Assembly: GCA_036852015.1 (NCBI GenBank)
Contig: JAANDG010000060.1
Span: 124,001 to 188,000 of the forward strand
From: Pelodera strongyloides
Taxonomy: Eukaryota; Nematoda; Chromadorea; Rhabditida; Rhabditidae
Direction: 5' to 3'
Length of the DNA: 64,000 bases
Each line of letters opens with the position of its first letter. Position 1 is the first letter of the stretch. Of the stretch, positions 36,501 to 51,400 are shown in pieces. The notes under the pieces are model-generated. The model saw nothing but the letters and a program-made list of their open reading frames with translations. It did no database searches and was not told the origin of the DNA. The position numbers were made by a program, and so were the translations under genes.

Positions 36501-39372
36501 GAATTCTAATTTCTAATGCCTTTTTAGGTTGACGTCAAAGATGGTGAGAGGAGCGAGGCCGAGAATAGAGTGAATGCTCTAAGCAGTCAATTTGAACAGG
36601 TACTTGTTTCTTGTTCGGTAATTTAGTCTGATCGTGTTTGACTTGGCTTTGAGATTTCGTTGGGATCCGATCGGAGTATTTTCGGTCTTATTTCTTTCTT
36701 TCGTTCAGACTTTTAGAATGTATTATTTATGGCATTGCATTCTGAAACGATGTTCTTTATTTGCTTTGTTCGCACGCACATGTCATTTATTCACATGAAG
36801 AATATGATATGTAGGAACTACTTTGTCTCCTTATTATGTTATGTTCCTCTCTCATGTTGAACCATTTGCATGTGTCCACCTCGAAAAGTTGCCTGAATTG
36901 TTTGTTTTGGCAAGAAGACAGCAAGATTCTCAAGAGCGCAAACAAAATGCTTTTGGTTTTAGTTTGTATACCTCGTATCTCGTATCTTCTTCCAAGCCTT
37001 ATCACTTGTGCAACATTGGTAATTGTTTTGTATTACTGCTCCTGAACTCATGACACACAAGTATTCCTATCTTGTGAGCAACCTACGGAATTTTGTTATA
37101 AATTGGTCTTAACAACTAAATGTGAAGGATTTGAACCTTAGTTAATTGGGCTTAGACCCTCGTTTCTGATGCAATTTTTGATAAGTTGTCGTTTTCTTAA
37201 TCGTTTTTTCTGATGTTGATGTATTTTGGTGTAGATCGCTGCTTTTCTGTTTGCTTTCCGTGGGATTCGGTGCCGCTTAACCTCTTCGAGTATTGGTTCA
37301 TTTTCACTTAATGTAAGATTGAACTTTTCGTTTTGTTAGGGTGTAACGTATTCTATTAGTTTCCCTAACAGAGATATAATTAGGTTGTCTAGGATAGTTG
37401 TTATGGCAGACATTATGCTCATTAGCATACCAATAACTAGCTACTTATACCAGCGCCCTAGACAATGTAAGCAGATCAGGTCAGAGCCTCAGCTCTGTTC
37501 TTTCGACTCTTCTATCGTCTCGTGTGCAATAAAGGATTGGATTATCTACTGTGTGCCGACATACCACTCTACAACACGTTTCTTATTTGTATTTCTTTAC
37601 TTTTTAATTATCTTTTTTTCCCTTGATTTTCTTGTTGGCGCGTTGACGCGGCACGGGCTATTTATAGTAGGTACCTCCCTCATTTTACTAAAGTTTCTTA
37701 TATTTACTAAATTAGAGTTTAGTAGTGATATGTATAAGTGATATCGAAGCACTGTCCACTTTTCTTACTGATGACTCTTTAGAACTTTGGGGCTAGAATA
37801 ACAATAAATAGAATCCCGTTTTCCGTTCCCCGCTACCTTTTTCTGCCCGGGACTTCGTTTGGGCGACCGCTTCTAATTCCATTCACTGCCATTGTTTTTA
37901 TGAGGCAGACGCCATTTCCTTTCCGTCTTTCTTTCGTAATTGCCCGGCCCGGCTTTCGGAAATTAAAACGAACCTGGTTATTCTAAATTGAATTGCCTAC
38001 GAACGTCACTTGAACACACTATATTTATATAGGGGGTAGTTAATGGGTTCTTTTCGTTCTGTACTTCTTATTCGTCGATGTCCGTAGAAATTTCCTTCTT
38101 ATTGTCTTCTATGATTATCAGATTTTTGTAAAAAAGATGGTCGTTGCAGGACATTTTTGTTGAATATTTGAATATTTATTATACTCATTAAAAAAGACCA
38201 ACACCGTGAGACGTGAGAGACGATGAAAAAGAAAAAGAAAAGTTTTTGCATATTTTAATTTAGATGCGCGCCGAGAATGAGCGTCATCTGGCGGAAAATC
38301 AAGAAGAACTCGCGGCTCTCCGTTCTAAGGTGGCACTCCTCGAACAGGACCGATTAAAGGCCGATCAACAGCTGTCAGCAGGTAGGCAGCAGACTTTGGT
38401 ACTTTTTCGCGACGTTTTCCTTTTTCTGTCTTTTTTCTTCATATTTTTGACTAGAGATAACGCAACGCTGGTAGTGAATAAAAAAATGAAATAACTCGTT
38501 GAAGTACTATTCAAGTAATTGCGTCTACATTAGCGTGAATTAGATTATCAGGTAGTCTGGTAGTCAGGTTATTGATGCAAAGATCGCCTGCGAGCTGGTT
38601 TTTGTACATCGTTGAAGACTTTTTCTCTTTGTATTACCTAATTCTGTTGTCAACAGTTGTTGAACGTTCAAGGTCTATACAATGTAGCAAACTGTGTTGC
38701 AGAATCCAATAAACTGAAGAAGGCAGAAAACGAGCTGAGTTCAATGCGTGCGCAACTGCTTGCAAATGCTTCGCTGCTCGCTAACGGAGCAATGTTCAGC
38801 AAGCCACCACCGGTTCAAAGACAAGGTGTGCCTTTTTCTAATAAATGATTGATGGCATTTATGCAAATTATGGAAGTTCGGTTCTGTGAATGAGTAAGCT
38901 CTGTTAGATTAGGTGCAGCTGGCTGACTGTACTGTGCCGTGTGTGGGAGCCATTCCCTTCTGATAAGAAGTAGGGCGTGGTTATGATTGTTATTTTATTT
39001 GTGTGTTTCAGACTCGCAAAAGTCGATATCAGTGCCCGGCCCTGATGGTAAAATGGTGACCGTCGGCGGAGAGAAGGGAGACATGGACGAGGTGGCGCTC
39101 ATCATGAAGCAACAACAGATGATCAATGAGCTGAGGAGGAAGTAAGAGGCTTTTTATTATAAAGTGGCTTATTTATATGCTAATGTCGTGAATATACATC
39201 ACCACTCAACGACAGGTCATTTCCTCCCACTACTTTTGATGATAACTATATTTTCGTTTAATTACGTGGAGTGCAACAAAAAGTATACCATATAATAAGT
39301 TATTGAAACTTGAAATTCACCAAAGTGGGTTAAGTCTCTCATTACTTTTTGATAAGACGAAGATTTGGACTT

Positions 39373-39460
<88 letters not shown>

Positions 39461-42400
39461 AGAGAGAGAGAAACCACGAAAGTCGTGAATTTAGATGTGA
39501 ACAGATGTCACGTGAAACTGAACGACTTCGTTCCGTTGTCGATTCGAGCAATTTATTCGACACACTCAATAGGACGACTTCGTTGAGAACAATGGATCTG
39601 ATGTCGCATCAGGTTTGGATTCTGGCGTATTTCAAATTTCAGTTATTTGAAGCGGTATGACACGTGGTTTATTGAATCATGTGCTGGAGAACTCCATTCC
39701 CATATATTATATGCAGATTAGTTACATTCTGCGTTTCCGGCACCCACCACTTTGCATAAATTAGAATGCAGTTGTGCGGGTCCGGCGCATGTCTACAAAT
39801 TGAACACGTTTTCAGATTAAAGCGAAATACTGGCCTTTTTTTGAAACGCATCGTGGACAACTGAATTCTTACGTATTTATGCTAATTTACTCGAATTTAG
39901 CTCGATTTTTTATTCTAATTTATGCTCATTTGCATAAGCTGCAACTGCGTAAGAATGCTGGTGTACTCGATGCGTTTCAAAAACCGGCAGATATTTCTCT
40001 TTCTGGCTCATAGTTTATAGGTTATCATATTTAGGAATTGGAGCTGGCCTATCAGAAACTGAAGTCCGAGTTGGAGAGATTGTTAGAGGAACGGGCAATG
40101 CACGGAGTGAATGGAATGAATGTGCAGTCACTGATTGATAAACTGATTGAGGAGAACGATAGGTGAGGGGTCGGGCTTCTACTATTACTTGCCTGTTTTG
40201 CATGTGGAGTTTTTGATAAATGTGCTATTATTGTAGAAAAAACTTGTTCTGGTTCGTTTCGCTGTATCTTCTGGTTACGTCATAGAATAAAGCACCAAAT
40301 GCGGACGACCACCTCCCGGTCTCTTTGTTATCACCCTTATGATAGGGGGAACCATCTCCCGAAAAAATCCGTCAACGTCCAGCCCTTATACATGTATGCA
40401 AATTAGTTTAAATCACTTCCCGACGAAGGCTTGTACCACCTCCCAAACATTTTGAGATGCGGACTGCGGACCCTATTTATGCCTTGGCGTTACGTTACTG
40501 ATGATGTATTCGCAATCTTTTGTTATAGACGACGAGACGAGTCGGTGGAACTGCGTGCTCTTTTGTCCACTCGTTTTGATAGACAATCGGTGATTCAGTC
40601 GTCAAGCCCACGACCAGATTCAGGTTTTTTATTTTTAATAATAATAACATGTGTTATGTTTATTGTTTGTCAAGGATTATAAGATGTTAGTGATTTTATT
40701 GTTTATTAATTATAATATATGATTTTTCTTGTTTATTGATTAAAGTATACGATGTAAGGGTTGTGAATGACATTCAGTGACATGTCTCATGGCATTTTCT
40801 TTGATCTTGCACCCTTTTTTATCAATTATTGAATGTTGAGGAACCATTTTTATTTCCGGAAATGAGTCAACGCCATTCATTCTGTACGCATTTATCTAAC
40901 AATTTCATATTATTATATTGCTTTTTTATAATTGAGTTTATTTGGTTCAGGTCATTGGTCGGCCGCTCACTCGGACACGGGAACGAGTTCGGATGTGGAC
41001 GAGGAACTGTGCTTGGAGAGACAGTGCAGACAGTTGAAGATGCATATTGAGTGCGGTAGTTGGAGATACTGTAGAGTTACTGTAGTTGGTGATATGGTAG
41101 ATAGATTGAGATACTTGAGTTACGGTATTTAGAGATACGATAGTTGGTGGTACTTCATATACTGTAGTTTGAAAGCAAAAGAGACTCCTCACTTCACGGC
41201 GGCGACATTGTTGATCATAATTACAAAATTTCAGAACTTTTATTAAAAAAAGTGTTTTTAGCAATTACTATTCTAGATACCTGAACCGACAATTGGCTGA
41301 GAAAAACCACCAAATGGAGTCATTGGAACAGAGACTTCAGAATGAGGAACTCGCTTTATTCCAGGTGTTTTTTTTATAAATTTTATCCTACTACTTCTTG
41401 ATTTGCTGCCCTTTTCGCAAGATTATGCATATACCTCCATTTGTCACTTCGGCCCAGTGGTACCCAGGTACGTCGTTTTTGTGAATTATTGATACTTTTT
41501 CTGTTATTTTGTGTTCAGGTGTTTTATTTATTTCTTGTTTCACATGCTTCGATTTTGAGTATTTGTGAGAGTGCGAGCAATTAAAGATGACATGTCTTTT
41601 TGTTCCGGCGCCCTTTCTCCCAGTTCTTTTTGCGTTTTATTGCATGATTCACAGTTTTATCGCAGTTTTTATTAACTTGGAAGCTTTGGACTGGTCTTTG
41701 TACTAAACTTCGAGATTCATTTTAACAGTAGCCTAATAACGCGATGTTTCGATTAGTCTTGAATAACACCTGCGTTTTGTTATTACTCGTTAGTCAATTT
41801 CCGCAGAGGCCACATTCACCACTCAATTCCCCATGGGGAATTCCTTCCCCGTCTTTTTCTCTGCGTGTCTCACATTAAGATGCTATTTTCTGTCCCCAGG
41901 GAATATTTCCCCAAGGGAATTGGATTGGTGAATATGGCCTCTGTGTCATTTATATATTGATTTGATTGACAAGGATAGCTGCAGTTCTGTAGATCTGCGT
42001 GCTTGGTCACGGGCATTATCGGAGGTCTAAATGGGGGGATACAAAGTAACTTTATGGCTTGTTTCCAGTATGGTTCATTTCGTATAGTAGCGTGCGTAAA
42101 GTATATTTTGTATTGTACCAGTCTCACTTTTTTTATTCCCGATTCTCCTGCACACTATCTCGTCCCTCTCATTCTCTTCCCCTCTTTATATTCTCCGTTT
42201 CTCTCTATACCGTGTTTATGTATATTTCCCCCTATTTATCCTCTCTCTTTCTCTGATCCTCTCGCTATTCGATATCCATGCAGGCTAAGCGCGCCACTGC
42301 GCCACGTTATACCATAGTGTCACTGGCCTGGTAATAGGCCTGACAGAGTCATCTCCCAGGGGCTACAGAACAAGTTTTCTGCGTATTCGCTATTCGCCAC

Positions 42401-45400
42401 GTAGCTCCGTAGTTTTATTTTTCTTTGCACCTCGTCTTTCAAAGTACTCTCTCGTCTCGTCTAGCCTGTCATCCTGAAAATCTACCAGACTTCGATTCGT
42501 GTTGCGCGCTTGCAGGCTTTCACATTATTTGGCAGGTTTATTTCTTCTCTCTCTCTTTCCCTCTCTCTCTTTTGCTCTCTCTCCCGTGCTCTCTCTCTCT
42601 CTCTCTCTCTCTTTCCCTCCCTCCTCTCTTCCGCTCATAATATACAGTATCAGCAGTTTAGTGTTGGTCAGTTTAGTCTCCTGTCTCTTTTCGCTATCGT
42701 ACTGTTAAACTTCTTTGCCTATTTTCTATTTCTATATTGTGATTTCACAATTTTGTTTCTACAGTTTTGCTTTGTTAATCCTATTTGTCCACGAAGCTAA
42801 GCGACTAAGCTTTGTTTTCTGTTGACCTACATTGGGTATTAAGCTTGGAGAGAAGTTAATTTGTAATGTAGAAAATCGTTAATGATTAATGTAAGTAAAT
42901 TTTTGTGGAGTTGTGGTTAAAGGTTAAAGCGGTATGACTTCGGGTTTTTAAACGTATATTGAACGTTCTATTCCCATGTACCGTACGCATAACTGCGCTA
43001 TATTTAGTCTAATTATGTTCATTTGCATACAACATATGGGAATTACTGTTGTCAAAACCGGATGTTATATCGCTTCAAGCTTTCGTACAGTTGTTGCTTC
43101 ATAGTGCTCATTTGTGATAGCTCATCGGCAATTTATAAATTTCCGAATCAATTACTGCCTGCATCTATAATCCACGAATCCCCGCGAGGCTATTTACTAT
43201 ACATTGCCATTCTGGTATTCTATTCTAGTCCATGTGCTTACCGAAAATCCCATGAATATTCTTTTTGCATTTTCTCGCACGCCATTTTGCATTCCGCTGA
43301 CTGCCGAGTAATAATAGACCAGTAGTTTTTTTTCGTGATCGGTTGCCTCCTTGTTGTTTTGTTGTCGGAATAGTCGGAATAGAACCACGCACTATTATAG
43401 TATGTTTTCGCGGGTATTAACCCTGTTCTTTTTAGGTCTGACGTTGGCAACTACTGTAATCTATACGGCATGGGTGTAGTTGTTATAGAGGGAGGGGTGA
43501 TTTTGTATTGTTTATATAATTGATATATTTGTGTATAATTGATAGTTGCGTGTTTTTGTTACCCCAGTAGATGGGTTTTGGTTTATAGTAAGTTAGTAAG
43601 ATAAGATATAGCGCGCCTGGCGACTGGTAATGTATAAATGAGACTTGAGAGTTGGCCGAAGAGCCGAAGGTTTTATCGTTATCAGTATGAGAAATATGTT
43701 CAGGATCTGGTTTGCGTAGAGTAGAGTCCATTCTTTATCAAATATGGAGTTATCAGCTGATTGGTGTTCTTTGGGTCTACTTTTAGTTCATTCAGCATTT
43801 GTCCTTATTCCTTATCTTATTCTGACTCATGTGGTATCGATTTTTTTGGAATATCTACATTTAGTGGAACTTTTGATAGGTAGATGATATGATGCATAAT
43901 CGCGTAATCATTATCCGAGTAGAATTTAAATATACATAGTGTGGGCGTGTCCGCGTATCACGTTTGTCTTGTTTTGTTTTCATTGGTTTTGTTTTGAGTG
44001 TTCAGACGTTACGTCATTCCCAAATTATGTCTAGTCCGCTACGAAATAATGTTTTGTCGATGTGAAGAGTAGTGGTGCATTAGTGAGCAGATGTTCCAAC
44101 AGCGGTTATTTCATCAGATTCTGAACATTTTTGCGACCGTTGACTTTTCTAACTAATAGAGGTTTCTTCATTACTTCATTTCTTCTGCGGCAAAATGTGT
44201 CATCTGGCTCATTAGATGTCTTATTATGGGTTGTGTTTGCGTGTAGAACTGAGTCCTAGTACTCTAGTAGGTAGTATATATGTCTCTCTCTCTCACTGTT
44301 CTCTCTCCGTTTTTTCTCTCTCCCTCTCTCTGAAAGGTGCCTGTCATTGTCCCTAAATGTTGTGATATCCTCTGCTCCTCACTAATATTTATTTATTCGA
44401 TTTCGAATCAGAGCTGTGCAAATAATTGCCGCGCTACGCCGCATCATTGCGCTTTACGGGATCCTTGAGTAGATGAATACATTTGCATACGTGGGAGGAT
44501 TTTGCTACTGCTACACTACTATTATTAGTCTTCCGTGATTTACATGCCCGTCTCTCTCTCGCTCTCTCCCCCTCTCTCCCTGCTCTCTCTCTCTCTCTCT
44601 CTCTCGGTAATTTCCCTGCTTCACTCTCTTTCTCTTCTCTCTCTCCGTTGTCATGGTGACGTTCATTCGTTTCCACTTTTGGATTCTGGTGTTATGTGTT
44701 GCGTAGGATAATTGGGATTCTCCGAATTTGGTAAATGAGTATCCGAACATTCAAATGAATCTGTGAAGTCGTTACTTTAATTATCCGTGACACTATCACT
44801 GACTTTATATTATAGCGATGAGCTACAACCCCGCTTACGCTTACATCCTTACTCTATTTTCTTAGTGCCTTAGTGGAGCCTATTGTTAAATCATCATCAT
44901 TAGGTGTTGTCACATCGGATATAATTTTAATACGGTATATTCTGACAGCGACCTTGTTTGTATTATATTTCCGTCTCGTCTCTTTATGGCATCCCTATTC
45001 CGTAATTCCGTTAGTCATTCTCATTCATTCATGGTCGTCTTTTCATTTGTACTACTAATTTATTAGTCCATCATTCTTGTTTCCTTCCTTTTGTCATTCC
45101 TCAATTCCTCCTTTTCCTTCCTTCCTTATTTTCTCTTTCCTTTCCTTTCCGTATTCATATCGATCATCTCGAGCCCTTCCCCTCCCTCTCTGTCCTTCCT
45201 TCCACGTACTATGTGCATGTCCATTCTCTCTAAATTCTCTTTATTTGTCTTTCCGAAAACCAATCGACTTTTTGGCTTTTCCCCTCCCTCACTTTCCGCT
45301 CTATTGCATTGCATATGCACACAAAACCCATCAAATTTTGGCCCAACCAAAAGCGAGAAAATGGAATGGAAATTGGCATTTTCTTCTTGAAGAACAGAAG

Positions 45401-48400
45401 AACAAGCCCTTTTTTGTAGATTGCCTTTTTGAAATTGAAATTTTGTTTTATAGGTTGGATGTACGATATTTGACAGAGTCGTCTTGGCTTTGTAGAAGGT
45501 GACCGTGTGTTTCGCTTTTTTAGGTTATTAGGTTGATTATTTGATTGAACCCTGAATTTATGTTCGTTTTTTTCGCTTCAGTTTTTCTGTGCCTTTTCAT
45601 TTTCTTTTGTCGTTATAACTTTAACCATCGTCTAGCTGTGACACGCATCCACTTCCACTATTTTAGTTAAAAACTTGACACGAATCCGAGAATATTGATT
45701 ACGAGACTAACAACTAACTGACTTATTGATTACGTTACGTCGAATCGATTGATTAATTATTCCAAATTCCTATTATTCCCCGATGGCGGACATAATGTCC
45801 CAATCGGCAGATTACTATCAACTGAACTTTCCCGTTGATATTGACGATGATGATGACGTGCCGACGTACAGCCAGGTTTGATATGAGGATTTTAGTTTTC
45901 TTGGATTTCCAAACTAAAAAAAGCTTTACCTTACTCTGTAAGGCTAAGGCATAAGGTAAGGCAAGGTTGGTGTTTCTAGAGGTTTTTTGATAGTTTGTAT
46001 CTGTCGATTATCTGAGGTCGTTGGATCACACTAGTGACACTTTCGATTTATTGTACTGTACATTGTGTTGAAAATGGAGTGCGGAATTTTTTATGGATGA
46101 AGATGAAGGATTATGAAATTGTAAAAAAAATAGTGAACCATTGATCATATTTGACGAAACTCGTAGGAAAAATCCTTGTGCTTAAAGCGAAATACACATC
46201 ATTCTTATGCGGCTTATGCAAATAAACATAAATTAGAATAAAAAACGAACTAAATCCATATGAATAATCTTACTGTTTTTGTTTAGAAATCGTCCGATAT
46301 GTCTGACCATTCTATGCGCGGAATCAACGATGCACGACTGAAACATTTGGTCAACGAGAATTTGGTAAGTTAAAGAAAAAACATCAAATATACAAACTTT
46401 ATTCACATACGTCAATCAGATAGGAGATAGGAATATCAAGTACGTAGCATGAACTAGGCCATCTCGTGGGTCGCATGATTTTCTATTCCGCTTAAATGAA
46501 TTACGGTAGTTTTGACGTCTTTAGTTTGAACCCTGCTTCACTGTCCGACCTACCTAAGGGTAAACAAAAGTTTTCTTTAGTCTTAGTTAGGTCGGAATTT
46601 GTATATTGCTTTGTAATATGCAACATTGTTTTATCACAGAGTCTCAATGATAAAATGTTGCGTCAAAGTGACGAGTTGAAGGAGGCGAGAGCACAGTTGA
46701 GGGGATTCTCGGGAAGCAACCCAGGAGGAGGTTGACATTTATTATAAGCAAATTATTAACTGAATATTTTGCTATTTACTCGATCCATCTTCATGCATAG
46801 CTGCGTGCGTCCTATGTTGTTTTTTTAGAACCATGTCGATGGATGATAATACGCGCTTATTCTTTAGCGCATATTATGTTTATACCTCCTGTCATCAAAC
46901 ATATATTATGAAAATGCTTTATTACCGTAATTGTTGTGGAATAAGAGAGGGTAAAGGTTTACTTTGCTAAAAAATTTATACCATATTTAGATGTTTCGGA
47001 CTGCGATGTTTCTCGTGCCGACCCCGGTGAGAGCCCGACCCAGCACACGGCCCGTCTCGTGGTGAACAACGTCCCCGAATTCTCCCGGATCCTCATTTGT
47101 GGTAAGCATCCCCTTCCACCCACGCATTGTCCCACGCACTGCGCTTCGTGCATCTCTACCCCCTCCACCCCCTCACCGTTATCTCCCCCACCTGCCCCGT
47201 CTTCTGTATTTTCTCTGGGTTCTCTCTCCTCGGTAGTGATTAGTGCTCTTCCCTTTCTACAAACATTACAACCTTCGCAGTTGTACCATCCGTTGAAGTT
47301 ATAACTTTGATGTGTGCTTTTTTAACTTTTAGTCTTAGTCTTACGACCGTAACTCTTTGGTACCGTGCAATACTTGTTTATTGGATCGACGTACGGTGCC
47401 CTCGGTTACGGTAGTATATTACGTTGCCCGGATTCTTGATTTCAGAGTTCAGCTTAGTGTACTCAAAATACTTGCCTTGCTATTGATGTTTTCTACTTCT
47501 GTTATTGTTACGAGTGTTTTTGCTTGCCCTTTTCCTTTGGTAATGTCAGTTTCCTTTTTTAAGTACTTTTTGTTGTTGTTGTGATTTGTGCCTAGCGTGA
47601 TGTAATTTATTAACCTACGAACTGATCAGGGATTCCGAATCGTTTCTTGTTGCCTACTTTCTAGAGTACGTGGGGTATTTCTTTGTTGCATAATTCTGCC
47701 AGTTTTGCATGTGACTTTTTACGCTAGTCTTTCCCTTGTTACTCTGCTTACGTTTTTAAAGCGATATAACTGCCGGTTTTTGAAATCATCTGCATTCCCA
47801 AATGTTGTATTCAAATGAATATAATTCGACTAGAAATCTCGCGGATATACAGCTGCGTTTCAAAAACCGTCTGTTATACAGCTTTAGAGTCAGTTGTTTA
47901 AACCTTCGTTAACTGCTACGTAGATGTTGTTATTATTTTTTGAATGTGATACTTATTGTTATTTGTTATGTCGAATATGTTTTCAAACTCCTGGAGTGCA
48001 CCTTTGATTTAATATTTATATTTATTTGCATGTCTTTGTTAATGCAATACCGTGGGTAGCTTTGGTTTTCTGTTGTTGCTAGTTCTTAATAAACAAATAA
48101 TACGATTGATTATGCTTGTGTGCTGTGTGTGTGCTTTTATTGCGGAGATTTGCCTATTTGAATCCCTGTTTGGTTTGGCTTTCCCCGTTGCTTAAAGCTT
48201 GCTTACCTTATGTTTTATGCTGACTGTATTTTCAGGTCGAACTACAAGACCTTGAATTTATATGGAGTAATGATTTCTAACATTTCAGATTTGAAACCGC
48301 GAGTCGCGAAGCTTCTAACACCAAATATCCCGGCATATCTACTTCTTGCGGCGTTCAGGTGGGTGATTCATTTTTAATTTTTGTTTGATTGACTTTAGTT

Positions 48401-51400
48401 GAGCCCCGTGTGGTCATGCGTATGTATTTATTCACCTTTGATACTTTCAATGTCTTTGCCTTGACATTAGATACCTCCATACCCTTGAGTCCGATGCGCC
48501 TACCGCCTACTGTATTTCTCATAAGTTGTTAGTTCTTTCCTTGTAGATATCACGAAAGTAATGGAGACGAGGCAGGCCTTACTGCTCTGTTTACCACAGT
48601 ACACATGATGTTGAAGGATACTGTATCGGTGGGTTATTATAATTTTCAACTTTTTTCTCTTGTGTGTGGTCCGCTGTAAGGTTTGAGTTTAGTTGATTTA
48701 CATCTTATCGTAGAACTATGTATTGTTTGGAGATTTGGAGTAGATTCGTTACTTGAAGTGCTTATAACTAGAATCACACGACTGCGTGTTTTTTTTCTAC
48801 ATAGAGAAAACAGATTTATTATGAACCTCCAAAAGTGTAATGGACACGTTTTTTCAACTAATACCCGGCAGTTACTAACAAAATAAATTACAATTTACTA
48901 AACAATATGCGCAGTGGAAGACTTGAATCCTGTGAAATCCGTATGATTATACCTTAACTACTGTAAGTTCCTGAGGTCTTAAGGGCTCTACAACTTATTG
49001 TAATTTTTAGTAAGATCTTTGTAATTTCAGGGTTCCGATGACATGGATTTGTTATCACTGTGGCTTGTGAGCTGCTGGAGATTGTACAATTTGTTACGAC
49101 AATATGGAGAAGTCGAGAATCAGGTACTGTAGTTTTTTTTATTTACGTTTACATTTTCAACCACTGTAAGTTTTTAGATTTAGTTATAGTTTTTTAAGAA
49201 ATAGTTTTTAGTAGTGAATGTTTATGTCTTATTATGGGTTTTTGTATTGTTCACTATTACAACGTATCATTGTTGATTTGTGTTTTTTTTTACTGGGGGT
49301 TTACATATTGTGTCAAATACGTATCTTCAAAACGCCCATTTTGTGTAAAATTTGAGTATGATCACCGTCTCCATTCTAAATTCGTGGTTGGATTTCAGGA
49401 GTGGCAAGCTTCTAATACTGACGTGCAGAACTCGCAGCGAATTCTCTCATTTGATATGGAATCGATGAGAAAACAACTGGCATCAAGGATAGAGGAATGC
49501 TATCAGAATCTGATGAAAAAGGCCATCGAACCACAATTGAACCCAAAAATTGGTGAGTTTTTTTAAAGCGCATATGCAGGCCGATTCTTGAAACGCATCT
49601 AATACACCAGCATTCTCATGCAGCTTATGCAAATGACCATAAATTAGAATAAAAATTCGAGCAAAATTAGCATAAATACGTAAGAATTCAGTTGTCCACG
49701 ATGTGTTTCAAAACCCGGCCGGTTTCGCTTTAAAGCGCGTGTGCATGCCGATTTTGTGTTGTGCGTGCAAAGTGTCTCGCATTATTTGGCTATAGGTATA
49801 CAGTGTGCATTGCCATTTATATTTGTGTCAATAGGGTATGGTTATTTCACATTCAAACTGTGAAGGTGCATAATTATAATTCGCGCTACACGGAAGTCGA
49901 TACTGTTTTTATGGACGTTGTTGTATTGCTTCACAGCTAATTTTAATTAAGTGAGATTAATTAGCTAAATACTCCACTATGTGTTTCTAGTGCCGGGAGT
50001 GCTGCAACATGACTCGGCCGCTGATCTCGGCCTGGCCCACCCGGCTGTGAGCAGACAATCGAGTGGAGAGAGACCACCCAGGGCGTTGGACGATTTGCTG
50101 CATTTGGTAAGTGAGCTTTGTAGTTTGTAGTGCACATGAAATGATGAACATTTTCTATATCAAGTTGTTAAAAGTAAGTTGAATTGTTATTGAAGCAATT
50201 TTATTGCCTTATTGTATAGTTCATAGTTGGTTGTTGAAACGTTTATTTAGTAAATAAAACTACTTAACGGGTCGGTCCGCGGAAAAGTTTCTGGATTTCT
50301 TTGCAAAAAAAGACAAAGGGTTCGAAAACGTGGTGTGAAAACCGCTTTCAACATTGATAAAAACTAAAATGTTTCTTTAATAAGATAAATGTGATTGCAT
50401 TATTTCAAATTTGTTGCCTGACTTAACATCGACTTCTCAATCAGAAATTAGTAGTACTTGATTATTGATGTGGAAAGAATCTACTATTATATAAACGAGT
50501 AAGAAAATCGTGTCCGTCCGCTTTGAGCTGTGCACGTTCCTCAACTAATAAAGGTGATGAAATTCGACCGTAGCCAATGGCCCGGGTTGGTTACTAAATT
50601 TATTTATTAAAAGTTATATTATGGAAAATTAATCGATAAGCAATTAAAATCAATAATAATAAGTTATGCTTGGCGAGGTACGAAAACCAAAGCCCGCGCC
50701 CGCTTCCAAAACATATATTCTACCATCTTCCCGTGAGAAACTAGCAGCGATAAGTATCATCAGTTTTTTTCTAAGACACCAATTTCGGACGATATAGCTT
50801 ACAAGGGGTCGGCAACACCGTAAGGTGAGCTATTGGAAATTGCACCTCATAGGTAAAGAAAGTATGGTGAATAAGAGTAAAACATGTATGTAAAATTTTC
50901 TGTGGTTGTCTGGGAATGGTAATGAGAACCCGTAGTGCTTAAGGTAAAAAGGCGCCTTATCACATGCTTCCTGAAGCAGGTAATCATCGGTTCGGTAGTG
51001 TAGAGGGTGAGTTCTCATTTATAGTCATGATGACCAAGGTTCAATCCCCCACCAGGAATGTTTTTTTGGACTTTTCCAGTGGGCACTAGTTTTCGATATT
51101 TTCAAAAGCATAACTGGTTTGAATGAATTTGTTTTCAAAGTTTTTTTCTTTTAGAACATATGAGGAAATGGTTCTGTATATACTATTATGCAGAGCGATA
51201 AATACCAAAAAAGCAAGCCATATTGATTATGTTCCAAACAGGATACGGTTTCACAGCATATTGATTTTCGCAATCATTTTTTCTAGCCCTTTTTTGAAGT
51301 AATTCTAACCAACATGTGGCAAGCCGGGCCAAAAATTTGCGCCAAAATATAGAAACCACTCGAAACTCAAAAAAAAAAAAAGAGATGAAGTGTCATATGC

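Larger units (their letters stand above)
34874..41364 (+). other. hum-2: Myosin V coiled-coil rod, exons 32-44
   Basis: Exons: 34874-34963, 35117-35209, 35902-35987, 36216-36285, 36528-36599, 38264-38381, 38703-38825, 39012-39141, 39495-39612, 40035-40162, 40529-40623, 40951-41050, 41277-41364. Heptad-rich, Glu/Lys/Gln/Leu-rich segments such as [16 protein letters not shown] and [17 protein letters not shown] mediate dimerisation. A break rich in Gly/Pro ([22 protein letters not shown]) near residues 1120-1150 separates proximal and medial coils. A second Ser-rich break (SSSPRPDSG...DTGTSSD) follows near 1280. Exon 40 is called from the acceptor at 39494, because only that gives [14 protein letters not shown] in frame. 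Confidence 0.9.
41365..46286 (+). other. Myosin V intron 44 (4.9 kb) with repeats and an internal first exon
   Basis: The largest intron. It holds a foldback at 41803-41943 (GAGGCCACATTCACC... inverted), a possible SINE head near 42290, CT microsatellites, a MITE at 42924-43078 and the alternative first exon at 45783-45875. No other exon joining phase 0 to phase 0 was found. Confidence 0.6.

Noticed and set aside
39303..39586. Arg/Glu and Ser/Leu repeat proteins on both strands
   Set aside because: Translations of the (GA)n microsatellite. Only 39495-39612 is coding, in a different frame.
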